DNA of 24,390 bases from positions 1 through 24,390 of the forward strand of contig NZ_JBNMIU010000035.1 of NCBI RefSeq assembly GCF_050873445.1, given 5' to 3'. Position numbers and translations under genes: made by a program. Numbering within the stretch: position 1 is the first letter of the stretch; each line of letters opens with the position of its first letter. The notes beneath the pieces were generated by a model. That model was not told where the DNA came from. It ran no database searches and saw nothing but the letters and a program-made list of their open reading frames with translations. The DNA is from Acidaminococcus sp050873445 (GTDB taxonomy: Bacteria > Bacillota > Negativicutes > Acidaminococcales > Acidaminococcaceae). This document shows, piece after piece, positions 13,937 to 21,505 of the stretch.

Positions 13937-15088
13937 TTATCTTTGTTTGTGTAAGTCCCGCAACCGGTTCACTTCCCTGATCACGGTTCCGGCCACGTAT
14001 TCCACCTGTTCCGGGGTGATGTCGTCGCCCAGGGAGAACCGGATGGAACTCCGGGCTTCGTCCGGGCTGCACCCCATGGCCAGCAGCACATGGCTGGGGT
14101 CGGGACTGCCGGAGGCACAGGCGGAACCGCTGGAAACGCAGATGCCGGCCATACCCAGCACGGGCAGCAGGGCCTCGGCGGATACACCTTCGAAGGCCAT
14201 GTTCAGGTGGCCGGGGAGGCGCAGCAGTGTGCCGGCGTGGACCTTCGTGCCGGGCAGGGCGGAAAGCTTTTCCTGAAGGGCATTGCGGGCTTCCTCCATA
14301 CGGCGGGTATTGGCCGCCAGTTGGCCGCAGGCTTCCTGCAGCGCTGTGGCCATGCCCACGATGCCCGGGACGTTTTCTGTGCCGGCCCGTTTGCCTCGTT
14401 CCTGGGCTCCACCAAAAATCAGGGATTTCAATTCAAAGCCTCGTTTGGCAAAAAGGAATCCATTCCCTTTGGGTCCATGAAATTTATGGGAAGAGGCGGA
14501 CAGGAAGTCCACGGGGCTGTCTTTCAGGCTGATGGGTACGTGTCCCACGGCCTGGACGGCGTCGGTGTGGAACAGGGCGCCGGCGGCATGAGCCAGTTCA
14601 GCCAGCTGCCGGATGGGCTGGAGGGCGCCGGTTTCGTTGTTGGCCAGCATGACGGATACCAGGCAGGTTTCCGGGGTCAGGGCGGCTTTCAGGTCCGCCG
14701 GATCCACCACGCCTTCGGGGCTCACGGGCAGCAGGGTCACGGTGAAGCCCTGGTCCTTCAGGTCGTCCAGGGTGTTCAGCACGGCGTGGTGCTCGATGGC
14801 ACTGGCGATGAGGTGGGTGCGGCCGTGCGCTTTGCCCCAGGCTGCGGCGGAGCGGAGGATCTGGTTGTCGGCCTCGCTGCCTCCGGACGTGAACGTAAGC
14901 TCGCTGGGCAGACAGCCCAGGCAGGCGGCAATGGTTTCCCGGGAACGGATCAGGGCGGCGGAAGCGTCCTGGCCCAGGGGATAGGTGCTGGAAGGGTTGC
15001 CATAGTGTTCCGTAAAATACGGCAGCATGGCAGACACCACAGCATTCGAAACCCGGGTGGTGGCAGCATTATCGGCATAGACGAACAT
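13937..15088 (-). CDS. Cysteine desulfurase (NifS/IscS/YrvO-like)
   Basis: 383 residues, class V aminotransferase fold; a PLP enzyme that removes sulfur from cysteine and carries it as a persulfide. Motifs are YADNAATTRV near the N-terminus, TSGGSEADN (67-75), IEHHAV (98-103), SSHKFHGPKG (199-208, PLP Lys202), RAGTENVPG (234-242) and the persulfide loop SSGSACASG with Cys324. The long, flexible loop and ~380-residue length fit the IscS/NifS (class I) group. Its position just upstream of mnmA suggests tRNA thiolation as a main task, as for YrvO; iron-sulfur assembly cannot be excluded, and no IscU gene is adjacent. The start ATG at 15088 is preceded by AAAGGAGGACC. Confidence 0.95.
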   Translation of the reverse strand: MFVYADNAATTRVSNAVVSAMLPYFTEHYGNPSSTYPLGQDASAALIRSRETIAACLGCLPSELTFTSGGSEADNQILRSAAAWGKAHGRTHLIASAIEHHAVLNTLDDLKDQGFTVTLLPVSPEGVVDPADLKAALTPETCLVSVMLANNETGALQPIRQLAELAHAAGALFHTDAVQAVGHVPISLKDSPVDFLSASSHKFHGPKGNGFLFAKRGFELKSLIFGGAQERGKRAGTENVPGIVGMATALQEACGQLAANTRRMEEARNALQEKLSALPGTKVHAGTLLRLPGHLNMAFEGVSAEALLPVLGMAGICVSSGSACASGSPDPSHVLLAMGCSPDEARSSIRFSLGDDITPEQVEYVAGTVIREVNRLRDLHKQR

Positions 15089-15123
15089 AACAGGTCCTCC
15101 TTTGGGGTGAAATATATCATATA

Positions 15124-15129
15124 ATTATA
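15124..15129 (-). promoter_or_regulatory. Possible -10 element for the cysteine desulfurase
   Basis: A perfect TATAAT is present on the minus strand 35 bases upstream of the ATG. No good -35 is seen at the usual distance; TTGTTT occurs at a 20-base spacing. Confidence 0.4.
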
Positions 15130-15174
15130 CAATATTTTGTCCTCCCCTAAAACAAATTTATTTTTCTTTTCTTC

Positions 15175-15203
15175 TTGTCTTTTTCTCCTCTCCATGCTAT
15201 AAT
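15175..15203 (+). promoter_or_regulatory. Promoter of rpsF-ssb-rpsR
   Basis: TTGTCT (15175-15180), a 17-base spacer and TATAAT (15198-15203) with an upstream TGC extension. A pyrimidine-rich tract (15160-15190) separates it from the divergent desulfurase promoter region. Confidence 0.75.
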
Positions 15204-15212
15204 TGTAAAGCT

Positions 15213-15253
15213 GTATATATTATATATACTTCTTCTGCCCTCATGGTAGAGGA
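15213..15253 (+). promoter_or_regulatory. rpsF leader: palindrome and hairpin
   Basis: A 17-base palindrome GTATATATTATATATAC (15213-15229) lies at the predicted 5' end of the message. It is followed by a nine-pair stem including two or three wobbles (15231-15239 with 15245-15253, loop CTCAT). Such leaders in other bacteria bind the S6:S18 complex for autoregulation, but the characteristic CCG bulge was not identified here. Confidence 0.4.
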
Positions 15254-15279
15254 GCAAAACCAAAGGAGGAGGTGATTTC

Positions 15280-15564
15280 GTGAATAACTACGAAGTCATG
15301 TACATCGTTAAGCCGGTAGAAGAGGACGCTTACAACACTGTTGTAAAGAAGTTCGACGACCTGCTGGTTGCTAACGGCGCTACGATCGAAAAAACCGATA
15401 AGTGGGGCAAAAAACGTCTGGCATATGCTATCCAGGACTTCAACGATGGTCTGTATGTACTGACCACGTTTGCTGCTGAACCGGCAGCCGTCAAGGAACT
15501 GGACCGTGTGATGAAGATTACGGATGAAATCCTGCGTCACATGATTATTCGCAAAGGCGAATAA
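15280..15564 (+). CDS. rpsF: Ribosomal protein bS6
   Basis: 94 residues beginning MNNYEVMYIVKP, the standard bS6 N-terminus, with the WGKKRLAYAI strand (about 43-52) and a C-terminus ending in HMIIRKGE. bS6 binds 16S rRNA as a partner of bS18, encoded two genes downstream. The start is GTG, supported by a long AAAGGAGGAGGTGA ribosome-binding site (15262-15274). It is the first gene of the conserved rpsF-ssb-rpsR operon. Confidence 0.98.
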   Translation: MNNYEVMYIVKPVEEDAYNTVVKKFDDLLVANGATIEKTDKWGKKRLAYAIQDFNDGLYVLTTFAAEPAAVKELDRVMKITDEILRHMIIRKGE

Positions 15565-15577
15565 GGAGGCTGGGTGT

Positions 15578-16024
15578 ATGAATCGCATTATTTTGTTGGG
15601 CCGTCTGGTGCGGGATCCGGAAGTCCGGGTCACTCCCACGGAAAAAACGGTCTGCACCTTTACTCTGGCTGTTGACCGTCCCTTCACTTCGAAGAACGGC
15701 CAACGGGAAGCGGATTTTATCAACATCGTTACATGGAATAAAACCGCAGAATTATGTGGGAACAGTTTGACCAAGGGGCAAAGAGCTCTGGTGGAAGGTC
15801 GCCTGCAGATCCGCAGCTACGATGGAAAAGACGGGAACAAGCATTATGTGACGGAAGTCATTGCTGACCGTGTAGAATTCATCGAACGGAAGGGCTATGG
15901 CAGCAATCCGGCTGCCGGCCAGCAGAATCCTCCTGCCCAGAACAACAACTCCCAGGGTGGAAATTCCAACCCCATGGGGGGCTTTGGCTCTGAAGTAGGT
16001 TTTGACGAAGAAATCCCATTTTAA
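15578..16024 (+). CDS. ssb: Single-stranded DNA-binding protein
   Basis: 148 residues. The N-terminal OB fold (about 1-108) starts MNRIILLGRLVRDPEVR and includes FINIVTWNKTAE and KGQRALVEGRLQIRSY. It is followed by an Asn/Gln/Gly-rich linker and the acidic tip EEIPF, the docking site for partner proteins. An AAGGAGG site precedes the ATG, 13 bases after rpsF. Placement between rpsF and rpsR is the usual Firmicutes arrangement and marks this as the main chromosomal SSB. Confidence 0.98.
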   Translation: MNRIILLGRLVRDPEVRVTPTEKTVCTFTLAVDRPFTSKNGQREADFINIVTWNKTAELCGNSLTKGQRALVEGRLQIRSYDGKDGNKHYVTEVIADRVEFIERKGYGSNPAAGQQNPPAQNNNSQGGNSNPMGGFGSEVGFDEEIPF

Positions 16025-16045
16025 AAGGGAGGATAGAATAACGCC

Positions 16046-16282
16046 ATGATGAAACGTGAAAGAGGTAATCGGAGACCCAGAAGAAAAGTTTGCTCCTTCT
16101 GCGTCGACAAAGTCCAGGAAATCGACTATAAAGATGCTGCTAAACTGCGGAAGTTCATCACCGAACGGGGCAAGATCCTGCCGCGTCGGATTTCCGGCAC
16201 CTGCGCAAAACATCAGCGTCAGCTGACCATTGCCATCAAACGTGCCAGAAACGTTGCACTGCTGCCGTTTACTGCTGAATAA
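16046..16282 (+). CDS. rpsR: Ribosomal protein bS18
   Basis: 78 residues with the bS18 core: CSFCVDKVQEIDYKD, LRKFITERGKILPRRISGTCAKHQRQL and a final IKRARNVALLPF. Cysteines at the N-terminus (CSFC) are consistent with a zinc-binding (C+) form. A GGGAGGA site lies 12 bases before the first of two consecutive ATGs; the second (16049) is equally possible. It is last in the operon, with a terminator directly after. Confidence 0.98.
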   Translation: MMKRERGNRRPRRKVCSFCVDKVQEIDYKDAAKLRKFITERGKILPRRISGTCAKHQRQLTIAIKRARNVALLPFTAE

Positions 16283-16295
16283 GCTGGATGACACA

Positions 16296-16327
16296 AAGAC
16301 AGATCCTTCGGGGTCTGTCTTTTTTTT
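16296..16327 (+). terminator. Terminator of rpsF-ssb-rpsR
   Basis: AGACAGATCC pairs with GGGTCTGTCT (one T-G wobble) around a stable TTCG tetraloop and runs into eight or more T. Confidence 0.95.
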
Positions 16328-16343
16328 ATTAAATATTGTAGAA

Positions 16344-16349
16344 TATAAT
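16344..16349 (+). promoter_or_regulatory. Possible -10 of the yybS-gdpP-rplI-dnaB unit
   Basis: A perfect TATAAT lies after the rpsR terminator. At 17-18 bases upstream there is only T-rich sequence, so this is weak. If used, the message leader would contain repeat copy C. Confidence 0.35.
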
Positions 16350-16369
16350 ATTACCGTGTGGAATTTCAG

Positions 16370-16495
16370 GACGGGCTCACCGGGCGACACCCCTCCGGGG
16401 GTCTTGGTGAGCCCCTGCGGAAATATCATTCACTGGAACGCTGCAGGGGCGTACCAAGATTTTTGCCGTAGGCAAAATATTGCCCGGTACACCCG
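16370..16495 (-). repeat. Palindromic interspersed repeat, copy C (inverted)
   Basis: The reverse complement aligns with copies A and B along its whole length: the TTTTGCC/GGCAAAA hairpin, CCCCTGC/GCAGGGG and GTGTCGCCCGGT at the end. Arm sequences differ from copy A, but pairing is kept; the third hairpin is ACCCC/GGGGT instead of CGGCC/GGCCG. Confidence 0.82.
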
Positions 16496-16534
16496 CCGCA
16501 GGCAATCATTTTGTATCAACGGAGGGAAGACCCA

Positions 16535-17503
16535 TTGCAGTATCATAAAACATCCTCGCTGGTGGAATCAGGGATCCTGGCAGCGGTGGCAGTCCTTTTT
16601 ACCCTGGTCGGCAATTATGTGCCGATACTCGATCTGGTGGTCAGCATCCTGTGGCCTCTGCCCATTATCCTGTGCGGACGGCGGAACGGTCTGAAATGGA
16701 GCGTCCTGTGTCTGGTGGTCACGGGCGCGGTAGTTTCGGTGCTGCTGTCCCCCATGCAGGCACTGACCCAGTGTGTGATTCTGGGCCTGATCGGCCTTTT
16801 TATGGGCTATGCCATGCGCAGGCAGATGAGCCCGGTGAATACCCTGCTCATGGGCAGTCTGGGGGCTCTGATTTCCACCCTGCTCAGCGCTGTGGTGGCT
16901 TACTATCTGATGGATGTGAACGTAATCCAGGTGTTCTTCGATTCCATCGATGAATCCATTTCCATGAGCGGGGACCTGCTGCAGACCATGGGGATGGGCG
17001 GTTTTAACGGAGGACAGCTGGATCAACTGAAGAAGATGTTTGAGCTGATCCTGCCGGCAGGCATTATCCTCAGCGCTCCGGTGACGGCCATGGCCAATTA
17101 CTGGGCAGCCCGGAAAATCCTGGCCCGGATGGGGGACTATTACCCCTGGTTCCCGCCTTTTTCCCTGTGGAAACTGCCCAAATGGCTGCTGCTGCCTTAC
17201 GGCATCGGCATGATGCTGATCTTCTTCGGACAGAATGCCCAGGACTCCTGGCTGTACCGGGGCGGGTACACCCTGTACATGATGATGAACATGCTGCTTC
17301 TGGTCCAGGGGCTGTGTCTGATCCGCTGGTATGTGGAGTACAGACATTATCCCCGGATCCTGATCCCCCTGAGCCTGATCCTGACCTTTACGCTGCCCAT
17401 TGCATCGCAGCTGATCGTGGTACTGGGGGCTTATGAAATGGTGTTCGACCTCCGGAAGATCCGGAAACCGGTCCCCAAAGAGGATCCGAAGCAGGAGAAA
17501 TAG
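16535..17503 (+). CDS. YybS-like DUF2232 multi-spanning membrane protein
   Basis: About 322 residues with roughly eight hydrophobic segments and a charged C-terminal tail. The predicted topology, a long amphipathic loop around residues 130-165, and position directly before gdpP, rplI and dnaB match the YybS/DUF2232 family of Firmicutes, whose function is not established; some members resemble ECF transporter membrane subunits. The start is taken as TTG 16535 because GGAGGGA (16521-16527) is 7 bases upstream; an earlier in-frame TTG (16511) precedes that site and is unlikely. The 12-base gap to gdpP indicates co-transcription. Confidence 0.82.
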   Translation: MQYHKTSSLVESGILAAVAVLFTLVGNYVPILDLVVSILWPLPIILCGRRNGLKWSVLCLVVTGAVVSVLLSPMQALTQCVILGLIGLFMGYAMRRQMSPVNTLLMGSLGALISTLLSAVVAYYLMDVNVIQVFFDSIDESISMSGDLLQTMGMGGFNGGQLDQLKKMFELILPAGIILSAPVTAMANYWAARKILARMGDYYPWFPPFSLWKLPKWLLLPYGIGMMLIFFGQNAQDSWLYRGGYTLYMMMNMLLLVQGLCLIRWYVEYRHYPRILIPLSLILTFTLPIASQLIVVLGAYEMVFDLRKIRKPVPKEDPKQEK

Positions 17504-17515
17504 AAGGGAAGACCT

Positions 17516-19564
17516 ATGGAAGAGAAAACACAGCGCAACCTGTGGCAATGGGTGCGCATTGCTGTGGCCATCATCGGGTCGGTGCTGGTGATTTCCGGCA
17601 TCCTGATCAATCAGGCCATCTGCACGGCCGGGGGCTTTGTGGCCGTGATGCTGGTATTCTACCTGACTTTCCGCAGCAACCGGCTGCGGGAAGCCTGGTT
17701 CAACCATTCTATGACTACTGTGGTCCGCAACATCGAGCGGGCCAACAACTACGCCTCCCAGCGGATCCCCATCGGCATCGGAGTATTCGACAAGGAAGGG
17801 CATCTGCAGTGGCGGAACCGGCTGTTCAACGAGTATGTGGCGGTGGAAATGCCCCTGGGCACGCCTTTTGAAAAGGTGCTGCCGCCGCCGGACAACAATT
17901 TTGCGGCCCTGCGGCTGCGGGATGCGGAAAAGCAGCTGAAAATCGGGGACCGGGTGTACCAGATGCTGGTGCGCCGGATCCAGATCACGGAAAACCCGGA
18001 GGACGATACGGGACTGGCCCTGTACCTGATGGATATCACCGACCGGGAGCGCAAAAAGAAGAAGTATGAGGAAGAACACCCGGTGGTAGCCTACGTACAG
18101 TTCGACAACTACGACGATGCCATGAAGGGCCTGAACGAAAACGAACGGGCCAGCGTGGTGGTGGATGTGACCAAGGCCATCGGCAGCTGGGTGGAGGAAG
18201 TGAACGGCTACTTCCAGAAATATACGGAAGACATGTTCGTGGTGGGACTCAGCCGTAAGGGACTGAATGAAACGATCAAAAAGAAGTTCCTGGTGCTGGA
18301 CCGGGTCCGTGACATCAAGAGCGGCAACCGGACCACACCTACCATCAGCATCGGGGTGGCGGCGGAAGGCCGGAACCTGGCGGAAATGAGCCAGAAAGCG
18401 CAGGCGGCCCTGGATCTGGCACTGGGCCGCGGCGGTGATCAGGCTGTGGTGCAGATCGGCGAGGATATGAGCTTCTACGGGGCCCGGGGTTCCGTCCAGG
18501 CCAAGAATACCCGGGTGCGGGCCCGGATCGTGGCCCAGGCTATCCATGAACTGATGACCGGAGCGGACCAGGTGTTCGTCATGGGCCATGCCAACGAGGA
18601 CTACGATGCCCTGGGGGCAGCCATCGGGGTGGCCAAGATGGCTCTGACCCTGCAGAAAAGCTGCTGTATCGTCACCAGTGGACAGGGACCTTCCCTGAAG
18701 AAACTGGAGACAGTTTCCAAGGACCAGAGTGACCGGTACCTGTCCCTGTTCGTGGATGAGGATGAAGCACTGAAACGGATCACCCCGGGCAGCATCCTGG
18801 TACTGGTGGATCATCACCGGGCCATGCTCAGTGCGGCGCACAAGATGCTGCAGGCCATCCGGCGGCGGATCATCATCGATCATCACCGGCGGGCGGAGGA
18901 TGCCATTACGGATGTGATGCTCCAGTATATGGAACCGTCCACATCGTCTACCTGCGAGATGGTAACGGAAATCCTCCAGTATTTCGAGGACAAGCTGCAG
19001 CTTTCGGAAGTGGAGGCCACGGCCCTGTATGCGGGCATCGTGGTGGACACCAAGAACTTTGCGGTACAGACCGGGGAACGGACGTTCGAGGCAGCGGCGT
19101 TCCTGCGCCGGAATGGGGCTGATCCCCATCTGGTTTCCATGCTGTTCAAGGATGATGAGCATACGGTCCTGACCCGGGCCAAGATCATCACCGAGATGCA
19201 GCAGCCTTTGCCGGGTCTGGCGGTGGCGGTGCATTCCTGCTCCTGCACGGACAAGGACACGCCGATCATCGTGGCCCAGGCGGCGGATGAACTGCTGACC
19301 ATGGATGACATCCGGGCCAGTGTGGTGTTCAGCCAGAATGAAAATGGAGTCAGCATCAGCGCCCGCAGTGACGGCAGCGTCAATGTGCAGGTGATGATGG
19401 AAGAACTCGGCGGCGGCGGTCATCAAACCGTGGCCGGGGTACAGGTCAAGGGAGTGACGGCAGCAGAACTGATGCCGAAAGTCATTGAACTGGCCAAAGA
19501 ACAAATGAAGGAGAGCGATACAGATGAAGGTAATCCTGTTGCAGGACATCAAGAAGTTGGGTAA
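17516..19564 (+). CDS. gdpP: Cyclic-di-AMP phosphodiesterase, GdpP type
   Basis: 682 residues in the standard GdpP order: two transmembrane helices (about 10-53), a PAS-like domain (about 80-180), a degenerate GGDEF domain (about 185-330, YTEDMF in place of GGDEF), a DHH domain and a DHHA1 domain. DHH metal ligands are visible: GHANEDYDALG (His358, Asp362, Asp364), VDHH (Asp432), DHH (455-457) and GIVVDTKNF (Asp511). GGGGHQ (632-637) marks DHHA1. The enzyme degrades c-di-AMP to pApA and so affects osmotic and cell-wall homeostasis. Its last 41 bases overlap rplI, whose ribosome-binding site lies inside it, so the two are coupled. Confidence 0.95.
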   Translation: MEEKTQRNLWQWVRIAVAIIGSVLVISGILINQAICTAGGFVAVMLVFYLTFRSNRLREAWFNHSMTTVVRNIERANNYASQRIPIGIGVFDKEGHLQWRNRLFNEYVAVEMPLGTPFEKVLPPPDNNFAALRLRDAEKQLKIGDRVYQMLVRRIQITENPEDDTGLALYLMDITDRERKKKKYEEEHPVVAYVQFDNYDDAMKGLNENERASVVVDVTKAIGSWVEEVNGYFQKYTEDMFVVGLSRKGLNETIKKKFLVLDRVRDIKSGNRTTPTISIGVAAEGRNLAEMSQKAQAALDLALGRGGDQAVVQIGEDMSFYGARGSVQAKNTRVRARIVAQAIHELMTGADQVFVMGHANEDYDALGAAIGVAKMALTLQKSCCIVTSGQGPSLKKLETVSKDQSDRYLSLFVDEDEALKRITPGSILVLVDHHRAMLSAAHKMLQAIRRRIIIDHHRRAEDAITDVMLQYMEPSTSSTCEMVTEILQYFEDKLQLSEVEATALYAGIVVDTKNFAVQTGERTFEAAAFLRRNGADPHLVSMLFKDDEHTVLTRAKIITEMQQPLPGLAVAVHSCSCTDKDTPIIVAQAADELLTMDDIRASVVFSQNENGVSISARSDGSVNVQVMMEELGGGGHQTVAGVQVKGVTAAELMPKVIELAKEQMKESDTDEGNPVAGHQEVG

Positions 19565-19976
19565 AAAAGGCGAAATCATCGAGACGGCGGAAGGGTACGG
19601 CCGGAACTATCTGATCCCCCGGGGACTGGCTGAAGAAGCTACTACCCGGAATGTGAACCAGGCCAAACAGGATATGCAGGTGGCCAAACATCGGGCTGCC
19701 CAGGCTCACGACGAAGCAGTGATCCTGGCTGCGCAGCTGGAAAAAGTGGTGCTGCACATGAAAGTGAAGGTGGGGGCCAACGGCAAACTGTTTGGTTCCA
19801 TCGCCTCCAAGGATGTGGCTGATGCACTGCTGAGCCAGACCGGCATGGAAGGTGTGGACCGGCGCAAGATCGAAGTACCCGGCACCATCAAGAGCCCGGG
19901 CGAATATACTGCTACGGCAAAACTGCTGCCGGATGTAACGGCAAAATTCAAGGTCGTCGTGGAGACTGAGAAATAA
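19524..19976 (+). CDS. rplI: Ribosomal protein bL9
   Basis: 150 residues starting MKVILLQDIKKLGKKGEII, with the signature GYGRNYLIPRGLAEEAT. A long helix (about 45-75) connects to the C-terminal domain containing KLFGSIASKDVADAL and the final TAKFKVVVE strand. AAGGAG (19506-19511) inside gdpP is its ribosome-binding site. The order gdpP-rplI-dnaB is conserved in Firmicutes. Confidence 0.98.
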   Translation: MKVILLQDIKKLGKKGEIIETAEGYGRNYLIPRGLAEEATTRNVNQAKQDMQVAKHRAAQAHDEAVILAAQLEKVVLHMKVKVGANGKLFGSIASKDVADALLSQTGMEGVDRRKIEVPGTIKSPGEYTATAKLLPDVTAKFKVVVETEK

Positions 19977-20018
19977 GCCTGTAACAGGGCTTTGTGTGGA
20001 TAAAGGAGGGTCCATATT

Positions 20019-21350
20019 TTGGAAGAACGTATCCCACCCCAGAATATTGAGGCGGAACAGAGTGTGCTGGGAGCCATGCTCATCAGCAGGGAAGCCATCG
20101 ATAAAGCCGGGGAGATCCTGACGGAAGATGATTTCTACCGCCCGGACGACCGGATCATCTTTTCTGCCATCATGGACCTCCACAGCCGCAATGAGGCCGT
20201 GGACCTGGTCACGGTGACGGAAGAACTGCGGAAGATGGGCAAACTGGATACCGTAGGCGGGACGGCCACCATTACGGCCCTGAGCAATGCCGTGCCTACG
20301 GCGGCCAATGTAACGTATCACGCCAAGATCGTGGAAGAGAAGGCCCTGCGCCGGCAGCTGATCAACGCTGCCACGGAGGTGGTGACCGAAGGCTACGAAG
20401 AGGATGAGGATATCAGCCAGACCATCGACCAGGCGGAGCAGAAAATCCTGGCGGTGGCCAACCGGAAACATGCCAATGGAGTGACCCGGATCAAGGACGT
20501 GGTGAAGAGCGCCATGACCCGGATCGAGGAACTGTACGATTCCAAAGAAGCCTTTACGGGGCTGCCCACTGGCTTTGCTGATTTTGACAAGATGACCAGC
20601 GGTCTGCAGCCTTCCGATTTGATCATCGTGGCCGCACGTCCCTCCATGGGGAAATCGTCCCTGGTACTGAATATTGCGGAACATGTGGCCCTGGCGGGCC
20701 ACAAATCTGTGGTGTTCTTCTCCCTGGAAATGAGCAAGGAACAGCTGGTCCAGCGGCTCCTGTGTTCCCAGGCCCAAATCGATGCTTCCCGGCTGCGGAT
20801 CGGACAGCTGCAGGAAAGTGAATGGCCGAAGCTGGTCCAGGCAGCTGACAATCTGAGCAATGCCAAGATCATGCTGGACGATACACCGGGCATGACGGCT
20901 TTGGAGATGCGCAGCAAGGCCCGCCGCTGGAAAAACGAGAACGGGCTGGATCTGATCATCGTGGACTATCTGCAGCTGATGCAGGGGTCCAGCAAGCGGG
21001 CCAGTGACAACCGGCAGCAGGAAATGAGCGATATCTCCCGGTCCCTGAAAGGACTGGCCCGGGAACTGAATGTGCCGGTAATTGCCCTGTCCCAGCTGAG
21101 CCGGAGCGTGGAACAGCGGACCAGCAAACGGCCCATGCTGAGCGACCTGCGTGAATCCGGGGCCCTGGAACAGGACGCCGATATTGTCTGTTTCATTTAC
21201 CGGGATGATTACTATAACCCGGACACGGACCAGAAGAATGTGGCGGAACTGATCGTGGCCAAGCACCGGAACGGTGCTGTGGGCACGGTTCCCCTGTACT
21301 TCCGGAAGGATATCACCCGGTTCTATGATCTCAGCAGCAAGCATGAGTAA
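20019..21350 (+). CDS. dnaB: Replicative DNA helicase
   Basis: 443 residues. The N-terminal helical domain (PPQNIEAEQSVLGAML, 6-21) is followed by a linker and a RecA-like motor. The Walker A motif ARPSMGKSS lies near 206-214. Next come FSLEMSKEQL, a Walker B region LIIVDYLQLM, and KNVAELIVAKHRNGAVGTVPLYF at the C-terminus. It unwinds DNA at the replication fork as a hexamer. There is no intein, although this P-loop is a common insertion site. The start is TTG at 20019, with AAAGGAGGG (20002-20010) 8 bases upstream; no ATG lies near that site. A terminator overlaps the stop codon. Confidence 0.97.
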   Translation: MEERIPPQNIEAEQSVLGAMLISREAIDKAGEILTEDDFYRPDDRIIFSAIMDLHSRNEAVDLVTVTEELRKMGKLDTVGGTATITALSNAVPTAANVTYHAKIVEEKALRRQLINAATEVVTEGYEEDEDISQTIDQAEQKILAVANRKHANGVTRIKDVVKSAMTRIEELYDSKEAFTGLPTGFADFDKMTSGLQPSDLIIVAARPSMGKSSLVLNIAEHVALAGHKSVVFFSLEMSKEQLVQRLLCSQAQIDASRLRIGQLQESEWPKLVQAADNLSNAKIMLDDTPGMTALEMRSKARRWKNENGLDLIIVDYLQLMQGSSKRASDNRQQEMSDISRSLKGLARELNVPVIALSQLSRSVEQRTSKRPMLSDLRESGALEQDADIVCFIYRDDYYNPDTDQKNVAELIVAKHRNGAVGTVPLYFRKDITRFYDLSSKHE

Positions 21351-21379
21351 AAGAGGTGTTCTCCGCACCTCTTTTTTTC
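21349..21379 (+). terminator. Terminator after dnaB
   Basis: AAAAGAGGTG (21349-21358) pairs with CACCTCTTTT (21366-21375), followed by more T. The stem begins within the dnaB stop codon. Confidence 0.93.
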
Positions 21380-21403
21380 TTTGCAAACGAAATATACTTG
21401 TGA

Positions 21404-21432
21404 TTGCTATACGTTCGGTAAAATGATACAAT
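21404..21432 (+). promoter_or_regulatory. Promoter of purB-purA with a possible PurBox
   Basis: TTGCTA (21404-21409), a 17-base spacer and TACAAT (21427-21432) with TGA just upstream. The spacer contains GTTCGG (21413-21418), the core of a reverse-complement PurBox (CCGAAC). A weaker ACGAAA lies 20-odd bases upstream in the opposite sense. PurR control is a suggestion only. Confidence 0.55.
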
Positions 21433-21505
21433 AAACTATATGCAGCGGGGACGGTGTGTTCTCGTGTTATGCCATTTTTTTGTCTATACTTAAGGAGGAA
21501 GTATT

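Noticed and set aside
16568..19579. A roughly 1000-codon open frame on the minus strand
   Set aside because: It lies opposite the YybS-like gene and gdpP, both with clear family motifs. The frame is His/Gln/Gly-rich, as expected from the complement of a GC-rich coding strand, and has no ribosome-binding site or recognisable domain.
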